Counted from the first letter of the stretch, positions 9,081 to 18,583 are shown. The stretch: DNA of 64,000 bases from Porticoccaceae bacterium LTM1 (GCA_030252795.1 CP127080.1:756501-820500); one strand, 5' to 3'. The notes: a model not told the origin generated them from the sequence alone. Made by a program: numbers and translations.

Positions 9081-10238
9081 ATGAAGTATATACGATTGAG
9101 TCTACTGGCTTTTTGTGCGCTATTTTCGCTGATTGGAAATGCGGGTACCAGTACATATGAGCTTGTTGTCACCGGTGGTGAGCACTTTCCTGAGGGGGCT
9201 CGAGTTATGGTTTGGCGCAACAAAGCAGTGGAATCACCAAAATCCACAGAAGTTTTAGGGGCCGCTCCATTCGAAAAAGGAGCGTTTCAGCTATCTGGTG
9301 GGGTAGATGACCCATATATGGTTGCAATTGATGTACTGCCTGCTGAGGGCGACCATGCTTACACTCGCGTCAATTTTGTGCTGGAACCGGGGAAAACGGT
9401 TATTCACTTCTCTGATTACCAGCACTTTAAACTGGAGGGAGGGGAGTACAATCGTTTGGTTGTGAACTCCTGGAACGATGATAAGGCTTATCAGTCAGCC
9501 TTCGATGCACTTTATGAATATTCAAAAAATGCCGATTTAAAGGATCCTGATCAAAAGGAGAGATACTTTGAGCTATTTCGTCAAGCAGGTGCAATCAAAA
9601 AACAAGCCCTTGCTAACGTTCTGAACGAGACCTCGGACCCCCTCGTAAAATTGTTGGTTTATGGCGGTATGTACTACCGGGGCGAAGGAGAGGACACAAA
9701 TCAAATCGTTATGGAGCTGTGTAAGGCGCTGGAAGGTCATCGTCAAGCCAAGGTCTCAATGCTAAACCTGACTAGCATGATGGAATCGGATAAGGCGCGT
9801 TCAGCATTCCAGATTGGCACCGTTATCAAGGACTTTACCGCTGAAGATCTGACTGGCAAGGAGTTCCATCTCGCCAATGTTTTGACCAAGAACAAGTATG
9901 TGTTGGTGGAATTTTGGGCATCATGGTGCAGCCCTTGTCGAGCAGAAATTCCCCATATGAAAACTGCTTATCAGAGCTTTAGTGATAAAGGTTTTGAGAT
10001 AGTCTCCTTTACTCTGGATGATGATCGTGATGCCTGGGAGGATGCTTCGAAAGAGGAGAATTTACCCTGGATTAATACCGGTGATCTCTTGGCGAGCACC
10101 AGCCCGGTTGTGAAGATGTATGGCGTGACAGGTGTTCCGGCCAACTATCTGGTGGAAGGCGCAACCGGCAAGATTGTTGCCATGGATTTGCGCGGTACCA
10201 AGCTGGATGAAAAACTGGCGGAATTGTTAGGACATTAA
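9081..10238 (+). CDS. Exported TlpA/ResA-like thiol-disulfide protein with N-terminal DUF4369-like region
   Basis: The 385-residue protein has a signal peptide (MKYIRLSLLAFCALFSLIGNAG), a beta-rich N-terminal region resembling DUF4369 (about 25-130), a helical linker, and a thioredoxin domain from about residue 250. The active site WASWCSPCR places redox Cys at 283 and 286, with a cis-Pro-type GVTGVPANYLV segment near residue 350. Such proteins reduce or exchange disulfides in the periplasm, for example in cytochrome c maturation. The DUF4369-TlpA architecture is best known from Bacteroidetes, so its presence here is notable. A strong TTGGAGGG ribosome site precedes the ATG. It lies upstream of the sigma/TonB locus on the same strand but is separated from it by a terminator. 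Confidence 0.85.
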   Translation: MKYIRLSLLAFCALFSLIGNAGTSTYELVVTGGEHFPEGARVMVWRNKAVESPKSTEVLGAAPFEKGAFQLSGGVDDPYMVAIDVLPAEGDHAYTRVNFVLEPGKTVIHFSDYQHFKLEGGEYNRLVVNSWNDDKAYQSAFDALYEYSKNADLKDPDQKERYFELFRQAGAIKKQALANVLNETSDPLVKLLVYGGMYYRGEGEDTNQIVMELCKALEGHRQAKVSMLNLTSMMESDKARSAFQIGTVIKDFTAEDLTGKEFHLANVLTKNKYVLVEFWASWCSPCRAEIPHMKTAYQSFSDKGFEIVSFTLDDDRDAWEDASKEENLPWINTGDLLASTSPVVKMYGVTGVPANYLVEGATGKIVAMDLRGTKLDEKLAELLGH

Positions 10239-10245
10239 GGTTGAT

Positions 10246-10287
10246 ACCCCATAGGTTGGTGAGATTCCGGCCTATGGGGTTGATTTT
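10246..10287 (+). terminator. Terminator after the TlpA-like gene
   Basis: A perfect 10-bp stem (ACCCCATAGG / CCTATGGGGT) with a 15-nt loop is followed by TGATTTTTAA. It starts seven bases past the stop codon. The remaining ~200 bases up to the sigma gene hold the promoter candidate below and nothing else I can identify. Confidence 0.7.
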
Positions 10288-10481
10288 TAAAGCAAAACTC
10301 ATTCGTATAACCTATTCTTGGCTGGACTGATCTGGTGTGGCTCACCTTCGATTCATCGGTTGTGCTTCTAAAGACCCCTTCAATTTATTCCATTTGGGCT
10401 GTTTTGTTCTTATCGCAGGCTTGTTACCTGAATCCTTGCATATACTTTAAAGGCTAATGCCTAAAATTCCCGAAAAAACTT

Positions 10482-10507
10482 CAGGGTGTTTCTGTGTTCA
10501 TGTCGTT
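10482..10507 (+). promoter_or_regulatory. Candidate ECF-sigma promoter of the sigma/fecR/receptor operon
   Basis: CAGGGTG, 13 bases, then GTCGTT. The same two boxes at the same spacing, within a ~31-base block matching at about three quarters of positions, occur upstream of the second receptor (15499-15524). A GTC-containing -10 is typical of ECF sigma factors. This suggests that the sigma factor at 10542 transcribes its own gene and the second receptor; that is inference from the shared motif. Confidence 0.55.
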
Positions 10508-10541
10508 CAGTTAGTGTGAGGGTGTATGAGATCTGCCTATT

Positions 10542-11117
10542 GTGAACAGGCGCAATAATGTGGTTGACCTGATGGGTCGGCGGCAGGAGGAGAGAGAGCG
10601 CGTGCTCGAACAGTTGTTCAATGAGCACGGGGCTGCCCTGCGCTCGTTTGTAGCCCGGAATATGGCGGCTGATGAAGATCCGGAAGATATTGTGCAGGAA
10701 GTGTTTATCCGGTTGGTGAAGATGGATGACCTCTACGACAGGCTCACAGAAGAGAGCGGCAGTACACGTTCTTACCTGTTTACCATCGCCAACAACCTGG
10801 TGGTGGATCTTGAACGCAAGAAGTCGAGGCGTCGTGGTTTCGACAGCCGATTAATGGAAGAAGCAGAGGATGCTGTGGTGGAGTCAAATCCCGAGGTCAT
10901 TGTTTCAGCAAACCGAGAGTTGGAGATGCTCAAGGCCGTTATCATGAAGCTGCGCCCCGATTTGCGAAGGGCTTTTGTGCTTAATCGGTTTAAACATTTG
11001 AGTTACCCTCAGGTAGCGGAGCATATGGGAGTAACCGTAAAGCAGGTGGAGTATTTTATGTCCCAGGCCCTGGTTCAGATTCGACGAGCCAGACGGCAAG
11101 CAAGGGGTGAGAGGTAA
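10542..11117 (+). CDS. FecI-like ECF RNA polymerase sigma factor
   Basis: The 191-residue protein contains sigma region 2 (EDPEDIVQEVFIRLV, about 47-61, and the following YLFTIANNLVVD core-binding/-10 segment) and region 4 with a helix-turn-helix (LSYPQVAEHMGVTVKQVEYFMSQALVQIRRA). It is followed by a FecR gene and a TonB receptor with a signalling domain, the hallmark of cell-surface signalling sigma factors. The start is a GTG; an ATG ten codons later is possible. The GTG start is supported by the truncated relative at 18807, which also has a short basic N-terminus just before NVVDL. It is the first gene of an operon with fecR (5-base gap) and the receptor. Its likely targets are this operon and the second receptor. 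Confidence 0.92.
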   Translation: MNRRNNVVDLMGRRQEERERVLEQLFNEHGAALRSFVARNMAADEDPEDIVQEVFIRLVKMDDLYDRLTEESGSTRSYLFTIANNLVVDLERKKSRRRGFDSRLMEEAEDAVVESNPEVIVSANRELEMLKAVIMKLRPDLRRAFVLNRFKHLSYPQVAEHMGVTVKQVEYFMSQALVQIRRARRQARGER

Positions 11118-11122
11118 GGATT

Positions 11123-12178
11123 ATGGAAAAAATCTTACAGAATTTCAGGGAGTTGCGGGCTGCCAAAGCAGTAACACGGCTGTTCTCTGAAGACATTTCC
11201 GGCAAGGACGAGGCTGAATTACAGGCTTGGCAAAAGGAAGGTAGCGCCTTTAAAGAGGACTATCTGGATATGATAGAGGCGCTGGCTGACCTCGAGGGGC
11301 TGGTTGATGACCCTGAAATTTTGGCGGTGGCTGAAGAGACTTACAGAGAACCTGCCGACAAGAGCCGCCAATCCAACTGGCCAGTGTATGCAATGGCTGC
11401 CAGCCTGGTATTGGCTGCCGTGGTTGGTATAAGAGTGCTGGTGCCCTTTGGTGAAGAGTCGGCATCCGATATCAATGTGTCTCGCTATGCCACTCGAGTA
11501 GGCGAGCAGAAAGTTGTTAACTTGCCGGATGGGTCCGAAATCACCCTGAATACAGGAAGTTTGATGTTAGTCGAAATGTCAAAAAATCAGAGGCGGATCA
11601 TTCTGGAGCACGGAGAGGCATACTTTGCGGTGGCGCCGGACGAGAGTCGCCCCTTCACAGTGGATTTGGGAGAGCGTTCTGTGACCGTATTGGGTACAGA
11701 GTTCAATATCCTGAAATCCCCCGAGAGCTTTACCCTTGCGGTTGTAGAGGGGATGGTGTCTTTGCATCGCAAAGAGGAGCCGGTTTCAGGGAACAGCTTA
11801 CTGTTATTGCCTGACAGGAACCCAGTCAACTTGAATGATCCTGGTCAGGTTCGCCTGGTTGCCGGCAATGTTGCGGAATTTAATTCGATTGATCAAGAAT
11901 TGCTGGGTTTTCACGATAAGGATGTTTCCCGTTTTCAAGTCTGGCGTACGGGTAAGCTCTACTTTGATGAGGTGCCACTTTACAAGGTTGTGCATGAGTT
12001 AAACCGTTACAGTGGCAAAAAGATTATGGTTGAAGATGCTGCAGTGATGGACCTGAAAATTTATGCAGCTGTTGATCTGAAATATCCTGACGAAGTATTG
12101 ATTGATCTCGAAAAAGTGTTACCAATCAGAATTATTCGACATTTTGATCGCACTATTATTGTCGGGAAAAAACAATAA
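11123..12178 (+). CDS. FecR-type anti-sigma factor / signal transducer
   Basis: The 351-residue inner-membrane regulator has a cytoplasmic N-terminal part (about 1-85, DUF4880-like, predicted to hold the sigma factor), one membrane helix (about 87-107), and a periplasmic FecR domain (TRVGEQKVVNLPDGSEITL...). It ends in an STN-like module (FDEVPLYKVVHELNRYSGKK...) that resembles the receptor's own signalling domain. In the Fec/Fpv paradigm it receives the signal from the TonB receptor and, after proteolysis, releases or activates the sigma factor. The ATG lies five bases after the sigma stop with an AAGGA site, and the receptor follows about 40 bases later. Confidence 0.9.
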   Translation: MEKILQNFRELRAAKAVTRLFSEDISGKDEAELQAWQKEGSAFKEDYLDMIEALADLEGLVDDPEILAVAEETYREPADKSRQSNWPVYAMAASLVLAAVVGIRVLVPFGEESASDINVSRYATRVGEQKVVNLPDGSEITLNTGSLMLVEMSKNQRRIILEHGEAYFAVAPDESRPFTVDLGERSVTVLGTEFNILKSPESFTLAVVEGMVSLHRKEEPVSGNSLLLLPDRNPVNLNDPGQVRLVAGNVAEFNSIDQELLGFHDKDVSRFQVWRTGKLYFDEVPLYKVVHELNRYSGKKIMVEDAAVMDLKIYAAVDLKYPDEVLIDLEKVLPIRIIRHFDRTIIVGKKQ

Positions 12179-12217
12179 CCTGGCAAACGTTGAATCTTGG
12201 AGTCAGTCGGAGGGGCT

Positions 12218-15200
12218 GTGAAGCATTGTTTCAAACGGTTCAGGTTGACTCAGTCATTTTGTACCGTACTTCTGTTTTCCTCGCTGGGTTTTTCTGCCCT
12301 GGCTGCTGGCGATGTCAAAAAATTTGAAATTGATATTCAAAGCCAATCTGCTGGAAAGTCGCTGCTTACGTTGGCGCGAAGTACTGGCGTCCAGATTATG
12401 TTGCAGGAGGGGCCAGCAAGTAAGGTCCAGCTCCCGGCTCTGAAAGGAACTTATTCTCTAGAGGAGGCCTTAATTGCTTTATTGGGCGACGTTGAGCTGG
12501 AATATGAATTTACGTCAGTTAATAGGGTTGTTGTTAAATCCGCCAAAGCGGCTTCAAAGGGAAAAGAAGCTGCGCCGCTCGAGGAAGTAATTGTTACGGG
12601 AACACGCCTTAAGCATCATAACCCGGCGTTGCCAATAATTACTTTTGTTCGTGCTGACCTGGATCGTGGTGGATATTCGTCACTGGCGGATGTTTTTCGC
12701 CGTCTTCCGCAAAACCTGAATTCTTTAAGTGCAGCTTCTATTGAGGCGGGAGAGGCAGAGTTTGGTGAAGACCGAACTCTTTCTGATTCTTCACTCGGAT
12801 TATCCAGTGTCAACCTTCGCGGTATTGGTACTCGCGGAACCCTGATTTTGATCAATGGTCGCCGCCGTGCTGCTTCTGCACAGGGCGTTGGTAACTACAC
12901 CGATATCTCTTCAATTCCGCTTTCCCAAGTGGAAAGCATCAATATTGTTACGGATGGTGCTTCGGCGATTTATGGTGCTGATGCGGTTGGCGGTGTAGTG
13001 GATATTATTCTGCGCAAGGATTACCAGGGCGGTCAGTTTCAGGCCCGGCATGAGGATTCCGGTTCCGGAGCGAACCTCAGTCGCATTAATGGTGCCTATA
13101 CATTTAATTGGGGCGAGGGTTACCTCAGTGCCAGCGCCGACATTTCAAAAAGTAAATCGGCGGATACCAGCAGCTTTATTTATAGCGGCCCCAACGGAAT
13201 TGGTGACTTTACCGATAAGGGTGGCGTCAATACCCGGAAAATAGGTTTTGGACAGCCGGGGTCAGTGTATGAAGTTGACCCCTTCCGTCCATTTATGCCA
13301 TTTGAGGGAGACTTTATTGGATTGATTCCGGAGGGACAGGATGGCTCCAGTTTGCAGGAGTCGGATCTGATCGTGGGAGATCCGAATGCACGCCAAATTT
13401 ATGAAAATCCAGCCATTGGTCCTAAAGTTAACGCCAAGTCCCTGCGTTTGAACGGTGAGCAAGAGCTGGGTGATAGCCTGAACCTGGGTTTTGAGGTCAG
13501 CTACAGCAAACTGGAGAATACCGGTTTCTGGGAGCCAACCCTGTTTGAGTTTAATTCCTTGGCTTTTTTTGCCCGCAATATGACTCTAATTCCCGAGGAG
13601 AATCCCTATAATCATTTTGGTCGCGATGTGCTGGTGGCATACTCCTATGCCAACGAATTTGCGCAAATGGGTGAGAGTCAGGATGAGCGTCAGGAAAACT
13701 ACAACTTGATGCTGGATTTGACCGGCGAACTGCCGATGGTGGAGGGCTGGGATTTCACTCTGAACTACGCCTACAGCAAAGAGAAGGGCAAGAGTGATTA
13801 TCTGTTTGACGCAACCGGCACCTTCGGAGACGGCGATAAAGATCCGGCATTGCGGGTATTGCCGGTACTGTTGCAGTTAAATCCGTTTGGCGATGGCAGT
13901 GATCCGGCGACGGTTGCCAATAATGCGGCACTGTTGAGCAGTTGGATCGAGCGAAATTTTAATGATGCGGTATCCGATAGCCACAGTATGGAATTGAGTG
14001 TCAATGGAACGCTGCTCTCCCTGCCGGCCGGTGACGTGCAAATGGTGGTGGGTGCCAACCTGCGCCGGGAAAAGGTCAGCAGTATAATCCAGTCAGAGGA
14101 TGCGCCGAATCAAGATCCTTACCCCTACAGGCGTGGTAATGAGAGGGAAGTAACGGCGTACTTTGTCGAGATGGGTATTCCGTTACTGGCGGATAAACCA
14201 TTCGCGAAAGAGTTGGATCTTACCCTGGCTGCCCGTTACGAAAAAATTGATCAGCAAGGGACAAGTCGTCTCTCCAATGGCCTGTATGAATTGGATGATG
14301 ATCTCTATCAGGCCGGAGCGGGGTATCCCGACTATTACGTGCCCTGGGGGGATGTTGGCGATTTCAATCTGGGGGAGTTTGTCGGACTTGCTGAAGCTGG
14401 CAGCATATTTACTAATGGTCCGGATACGGCTGTCGATCGCACCTTCAGCAGCACAACCCCTCAGGTCAGCCTGAACTGGCGTCCGGTGGATGATCTGCGT
14501 GTACGCGCTACTTGGGGTGAGTCCTTCCTGACGCCTCAGTCACAACAGTTGTATGGCAATGTGCGTGCATTTGATGGACTTTACTCATGGACGTCTTTGG
14601 AGGGGCTGCCTCTGCCTGACGGTGTTAACCGAGTGGCTTGGTTGTCAGGTCCTAACTCAAATCTGGAGCCCCAGGACGCTGAAACCTGGACGGTGGGTTT
14701 TGACTACACCCCAATGGCGCTGCCTGGGTTGGTGGTCAAGGCGACATACAGCGAAGTGGAATTCGATAATTACATCAGTACACCTTACGCCAACATAGGG
14801 CTCTCTGTACTGGCAGAAAACCTGGAGATGTTCCCGGAAATTTTCAATATCGATTACCCGAATCTGCTGATCTTCGATTCCAGGGAGCAAAACCTGGCCA
14901 AACGTACTTCCCGAACAGTAGATATCGATATTGACTACACACTGGACAGTGATATTGGGGGTTGGTATTTCGCCCTCAATGCGGCCCGGACTCTGGAAAC
15001 CTCACAGCAAGCGAATAAGACAGCGGGCAAGCAGGTGTTCTCAGAAACCGAGCGAGGGCCAAGTAAGTGGGCGGCCAATTTTACTGTGGGCTGGGACTAC
15101 GGCAACTACGATGTGACGTTAGTAACTAACTATACTTCGTCTCATAAAGTAGCCAATCCGCTTTCGGCGCGTGGCACGATTTATAACGATTTTACGCCAA

Positions 15201-15433
15201 ACCTAAATCCGCAAACCCGCAGCCACGGTACCACCACCTTTGATCTGCAGGTGGGTTATACCGCCGATGCGGCCTCTGGTTGGCTGCAGGGAACCAAGAT
15301 GCAACTGGGGGCGCAGAACCTGTTTGATGCCGATCCGGAGTTTGTGGATTCAAAACTCGGCTACGCCACCAATCGCCTGGATGTCCGCGGCAGGGTAATT
15401 TATCTGGATCTGCAAAAGCAATTTGCTCTTTAA
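12218..15433 (+). CDS. TonB-dependent outer-membrane receptor with N-terminal STN signalling domain
   Basis: GTG 12218 is preferred because CGGAGG lies just upstream, giving ~1071 residues. Order: signal peptide ending SALAAG, an STN domain (FEIDIQSQSAGKSLLTLARSTGVQIML..., about 35-90), TonB box and plug start (EEVIVTGTR), a plug with GIGTRGTLILINGRRRA and DGASAIYGADAVGGVVDIIL, and a C-terminal 22-strand-type barrel. The protein ends LQKQFAL, with an aromatic residue near the end. The STN domain plus upstream sigma and FecR genes mark it as a transducer that senses as well as imports its ligand. The ligand is unknown. This plug subtype is common in Caulobacter, Sphingomonas and Cellvibrio relatives and is not limited to siderophores. 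It is 70-80% identical by eye to the next gene over most of its length. Confidence 0.93.
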   Translation: MKHCFKRFRLTQSFCTVLLFSSLGFSALAAGDVKKFEIDIQSQSAGKSLLTLARSTGVQIMLQEGPASKVQLPALKGTYSLEEALIALLGDVELEYEFTSVNRVVVKSAKAASKGKEAAPLEEVIVTGTRLKHHNPALPIITFVRADLDRGGYSSLADVFRRLPQNLNSLSAASIEAGEAEFGEDRTLSDSSLGLSSVNLRGIGTRGTLILINGRRRAASAQGVGNYTDISSIPLSQVESINIVTDGASAIYGADAVGGVVDIILRKDYQGGQFQARHEDSGSGANLSRINGAYTFNWGEGYLSASADISKSKSADTSSFIYSGPNGIGDFTDKGGVNTRKIGFGQPGSVYEVDPFRPFMPFEGDFIGLIPEGQDGSSLQESDLIVGDPNARQIYENPAIGPKVNAKSLRLNGEQELGDSLNLGFEVSYSKLENTGFWEPTLFEFNSLAFFARNMTLIPEENPYNHFGRDVLVAYSYANEFAQMGESQDERQENYNLMLDLTGELPMVEGWDFTLNYAYSKEKGKSDYLFDATGTFGDGDKDPALRVLPVLLQLNPFGDGSDPATVANNAALLSSWIERNFNDAVSDSHSMELSVNGTLLSLPAGDVQMVVGANLRREKVSSIIQSEDAPNQDPYPYRRGNEREVTAYFVEMGIPLLADKPFAKELDLTLAARYEKIDQQGTSRLSNGLYELDDDLYQAGAGYPDYYVPWGDVGDFNLGEFVGLAEAGSIFTNGPDTAVDRTFSSTTPQVSLNWRPVDDLRVRATWGESFLTPQSQQLYGNVRAFDGLYSWTSLEGLPLPDGVNRVAWLSGPNSNLEPQDAETWTVGFDYTPMALPGLVVKATYSEVEFDNYISTPYANIGLSVLAENLEMFPEIFNIDYPNLLIFDSREQNLAKRTSRTVDIDIDYTLDSDIGGWYFALNAARTLETSQQANKTAGKQVFSETERGPSKWAANFTVGWDYGNYDVTLVTNYTSSHKVANPLSARGTIYNDFTPNLNPQTRSHGTTTFDLQVGYTADAASGWLQGTKMQLGAQNLFDADPEFVDSKLGYATNRLDVRGRVIYLDLQKQFAL

Positions 15434-15498
15434 GTTATTGAAATTTAATAGAAGATAATTTTTTTAGCTACTAATTCACCAGTAAATAAAAAATAGTT

Positions 15499-15524
15499 CA
15501 GGGTGACTTGTTTTTCATGTCGTT
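15499..15524 (+). promoter_or_regulatory. Candidate ECF-sigma promoter of the second receptor
   Basis: CAGGGTG, 13 bases, GTCGTT, matching the element at 10482-10507 in both boxes and spacing. The surrounding block (TTCAGGGTG...TTCATGTCGTTyAG) is also conserved. It lies 75 bases before the start codon, in a ~165-base gap that otherwise holds no gene. It implies independent but co-regulated transcription of the second receptor. Confidence 0.55.
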
Positions 15525-15598
15525 TAGGTTTGTAGGTTTCCGAGAAAACCAAAAGCATTGGGAACTTGAAACATTAACGACACGAAGAGGTGGGTTAC

Positions 15599-18583
15599 AT
15601 GAAATCAGGAAAATATTCGTTTCCGGTAAATCGTTTGGCAATGAGTATTGCCGCCGTATTGAGTATGTCTGTCTCAATCAGCTCCTACGCTGATACAGAA
15701 AAGGGTGAAGAGGCAGAAAAAGACCTGGAAGAGGTTGTTGTTACAGGAACGCGCCTAAAAAATCACAATCCGGCATCACCGACAATCACTTATACACGTG
15801 AAGACCTGGAAAAAGGCGGATATTCATCGCTGGCAGATGTGTTTCGTCGTTTGCCACAAAATCTCAGTAGCTTAAGTGCAGCCGCTTCGGAGGCAGGTCA
15901 AACGGAATTTGGTGCGGACCGGTCGCTGACAGACTCTTCTCTGGGGGTCTCCAGTGTCAACCTTCGCGGTATTGGTACTCGCGGAACCCTGATTTTGATC
16001 AATGGTCGCCGCCGTGCTGCCTCGGCGCAGGGCGTTGGTAATTACACTGATATTTCTTCAATTCCGCTTTCCCAAGTGGAAAGCATCAATATTGTTACTG
16101 ACGGTGCTTCGGCAATTTACGGAGCCGATGCGGTTGGTGGTGTGGTGGATATTATTTTACGTAAGGACTACCAGGGCGGGCAGTTCCAGGCTCGACACGA
16201 AGACTCCGGTTCCGGGGCGAACCTCAGTCGCATCAATGGTGCCTACACATTTAATTGGGATGGCGGTTACCTCAGTGCCAGCGCCGACATTTCAAAAAGT
16301 AAATCGGCGGATACCAGTGCCTTTATCCACAGTGGCCCGAGCGGGATTGGGGATTTTACCGATAAGGGTGGGGTTAATACGAGGAAGATTGGTTTTGGAC
16401 AGCCAGGTTCTGTGTATGAAGTTCGCCCATTCTTTAACCCGTTAGCACCGCGTGCTGGTGCACGGATTGGTCTGATCCCGGAAGGTCAGGATGGATCCAG
16501 TTTGCAGGAGTCGGACTTGATCGCTGGCGACCCCGAGACTCGCCAGGTCTATGAAAACCCGGCCATTGGTCCTAAAACTGATGCCAAATCCCTGCGTTTG
16601 AACGGAGAGCAGGAGCTGGGGGATACACTGAACCTGGGTTTTGAGGTCAGCTACAGCAAACAGGAGAATGCCGGTTTCTGGGAACCTACCCTGTTTGAGT
16701 TTAACTCCCTGGACATCTATGCCCAGCGTATGACTTATGTTCCGGAAGCGAACCCTTACAACAATTTTGGTCGCGATGTATTGGTGGCCTACTCCTATGC
16801 CAACGAATTTGCGCAAATGGGTGAGAGTCAGGATGAGCGTCAGGAAAACTACAACCTGATGCTGGATTTGACCGGTGAGCTGCCGATGTTGGAGGGCTGG
16901 GATTTCACTCTGAACTACGCCTACAGCAAAGAGAAGGGCAAGAGTGATCATCTGCTTGACGCAACCGGCACCTCCGGAGACGGCGATAAAGATCCGGCAT
17001 TGCGGGTATTGCCGGTACTGTTGCAGTTAAATCCGTTTGGCGATGGCAGTGATCCGGCGACGGTTGCCAATAATGCGGCACTGTTGAGTAGTTGGATCGA
17101 GCGAGATTTTAATGATGCGGTATCCGATAGCCACAGTATGGAATTGAGTGTGAATGGAACGCTGCTCTCCCTGCCGGCCGGTGACGTGCAAATGGTGGTG
17201 GGTGCCAACCTGCGTCGGGAAGAGGTAAGCAGTGTTATCCAGTCGGAGGATACGCCGAATCAAGACCCCTACCCCTTCAGACGTGGCAATGAGCGGGACG
17301 TGACGGCGTACTTTGTCGAGATGGGAATTCCGTTACTGGCGGATAAACCATTCGCGAAAGAGTTGGATCTTACCCTGGCTGCCCGTTACGAAAAAATTGA
17401 TCAGCGAGGGGCAAGTCGTCTCTCCAATGGCCTGTATGAGTTTGATTTTGACCTCTATCTTGCCGGTGCTGAGTTCCCGGATTATTACGTACCCTGGGCC
17501 GATGTCGGCGACTTCAATCTGGGAGAGTATGTGGGGCTTGCCGAAGCCGGTAGCGCCTATACCTATGGCCCTGATACACCGATTGATCGGACTTTCAGCA
17601 GCACAACTCCCCAGGTCAGCCTGAACTGGCGTCCGACGGATGATCTGCGCGTACGCGCTACCTGGGGTGAGTCTTTCCTGACGCCTCAGTCGCAACAGCT
17701 GTATGGCAATGTGACTTCATTTGATGGGTCTTACTCATGGGAAGTGTGGGAAGGCATACCTCTGCCGGACGGTGTCAGCCGAGTGGCCTGGTTGTCGGGG
17801 CCTAACCCGAATCTGCTGCCGCAGGACGCAGAGACCTGGACGGTTGGATTTGACTACACCCCGATGGCACTGTCTGGATTGGTGCTGAAGGCAACGTATA
17901 GTGAAGTGGAATTCGATAATTACATCAGTACACCTTCTGCCGGCGTAGGGCTTTCTACACTGGCGGAAGACTTGGAGGCGTTCCCGGAACTCTTCAACAC
18001 CGATTATCCGAATCTGCTGATCTACGATGCTCGTGAGCATAACCTGGCCAAGCGTACTTCCCGGACTGTAGATGTCGATGTTAACTACATGCTGGACAGT
18101 GATATTGGCAGTTGGTACTTCGCCCTCAATGCGTCTCGTACCCTGGAAACGTCACAACAGGCAAACGAGTTGGCTGACAAGCAAGTGTTCTCGGACACTG
18201 AGCGGGGCCCGAGCAAGTGGGCGGCCAACTTCACTGTGGGCTGGGATTACGGTAACTACGATGTGACGTTAGTCACTAACTATACATCGTCCCATAAAGT
18301 GGTCGATCCACTTTCAGGGCGTGAAACAATTTATAACAAGTTTATCAAGAACCCAAATCCGCAAACCCGCAGTCACGGTACTACTACCTATGATCTGCAG
18401 GTGGGGTATACCGCCGATGCAGCCTCAGGCTGGATGCAGGGAACCAAAGTGAAACTGGGTGCGCAAAACCTGTTTGATGCCAAACCGGAGTTTGTGGACT
18501 CGACCATTGGTTATGCCACCAATCGCTTGGATGTCCGCGGCAGGGTGATTTATCTGGACCTGATCAAGCAGTTTGATATGTAA
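15599..18583 (+). CDS. TonB-dependent outer-membrane receptor, tandem paralogue without STN domain
   Basis: ATG 15599 is chosen (AGAGG eight bases upstream; MKSGKYSFPVNRLAMSIAAVLSM is a good signal peptide), giving 994 residues. After a short acidic linker it goes straight to the TonB box and plug (EEVVVTGTR), so unlike its neighbour it cannot signal through FecR. The plug and many barrel strands are nearly identical to the first receptor: bases 16981-17216 match 13831-14066 with only about five differences. Other parts differ clearly, as at GAEFPDYYVPWADV versus GAGYPDYYVPWGDV and in the loop after VYEV. The pattern fits tandem duplication followed by gene conversion of the scaffold and divergence of extracellular loops. 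It probably imports a related ligand under the same sigma factor. Confidence 0.93.
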   Translation: MKSGKYSFPVNRLAMSIAAVLSMSVSISSYADTEKGEEAEKDLEEVVVTGTRLKNHNPASPTITYTREDLEKGGYSSLADVFRRLPQNLSSLSAAASEAGQTEFGADRSLTDSSLGVSSVNLRGIGTRGTLILINGRRRAASAQGVGNYTDISSIPLSQVESINIVTDGASAIYGADAVGGVVDIILRKDYQGGQFQARHEDSGSGANLSRINGAYTFNWDGGYLSASADISKSKSADTSAFIHSGPSGIGDFTDKGGVNTRKIGFGQPGSVYEVRPFFNPLAPRAGARIGLIPEGQDGSSLQESDLIAGDPETRQVYENPAIGPKTDAKSLRLNGEQELGDTLNLGFEVSYSKQENAGFWEPTLFEFNSLDIYAQRMTYVPEANPYNNFGRDVLVAYSYANEFAQMGESQDERQENYNLMLDLTGELPMLEGWDFTLNYAYSKEKGKSDHLLDATGTSGDGDKDPALRVLPVLLQLNPFGDGSDPATVANNAALLSSWIERDFNDAVSDSHSMELSVNGTLLSLPAGDVQMVVGANLRREEVSSVIQSEDTPNQDPYPFRRGNERDVTAYFVEMGIPLLADKPFAKELDLTLAARYEKIDQRGASRLSNGLYEFDFDLYLAGAEFPDYYVPWADVGDFNLGEYVGLAEAGSAYTYGPDTPIDRTFSSTTPQVSLNWRPTDDLRVRATWGESFLTPQSQQLYGNVTSFDGSYSWEVWEGIPLPDGVSRVAWLSGPNPNLLPQDAETWTVGFDYTPMALSGLVLKATYSEVEFDNYISTPSAGVGLSTLAEDLEAFPELFNTDYPNLLIYDAREHNLAKRTSRTVDVDVNYMLDSDIGSWYFALNASRTLETSQQANELADKQVFSDTERGPSKWAANFTVGWDYGNYDVTLVTNYTSSHKVVDPLSGRETIYNKFIKNPNPQTRSHGTTTYDLQVGYTADAASGWMQGTKVKLGAQNLFDAKPEFVDSTIGYATNRLDVRGRVIYLDLIKQFDM

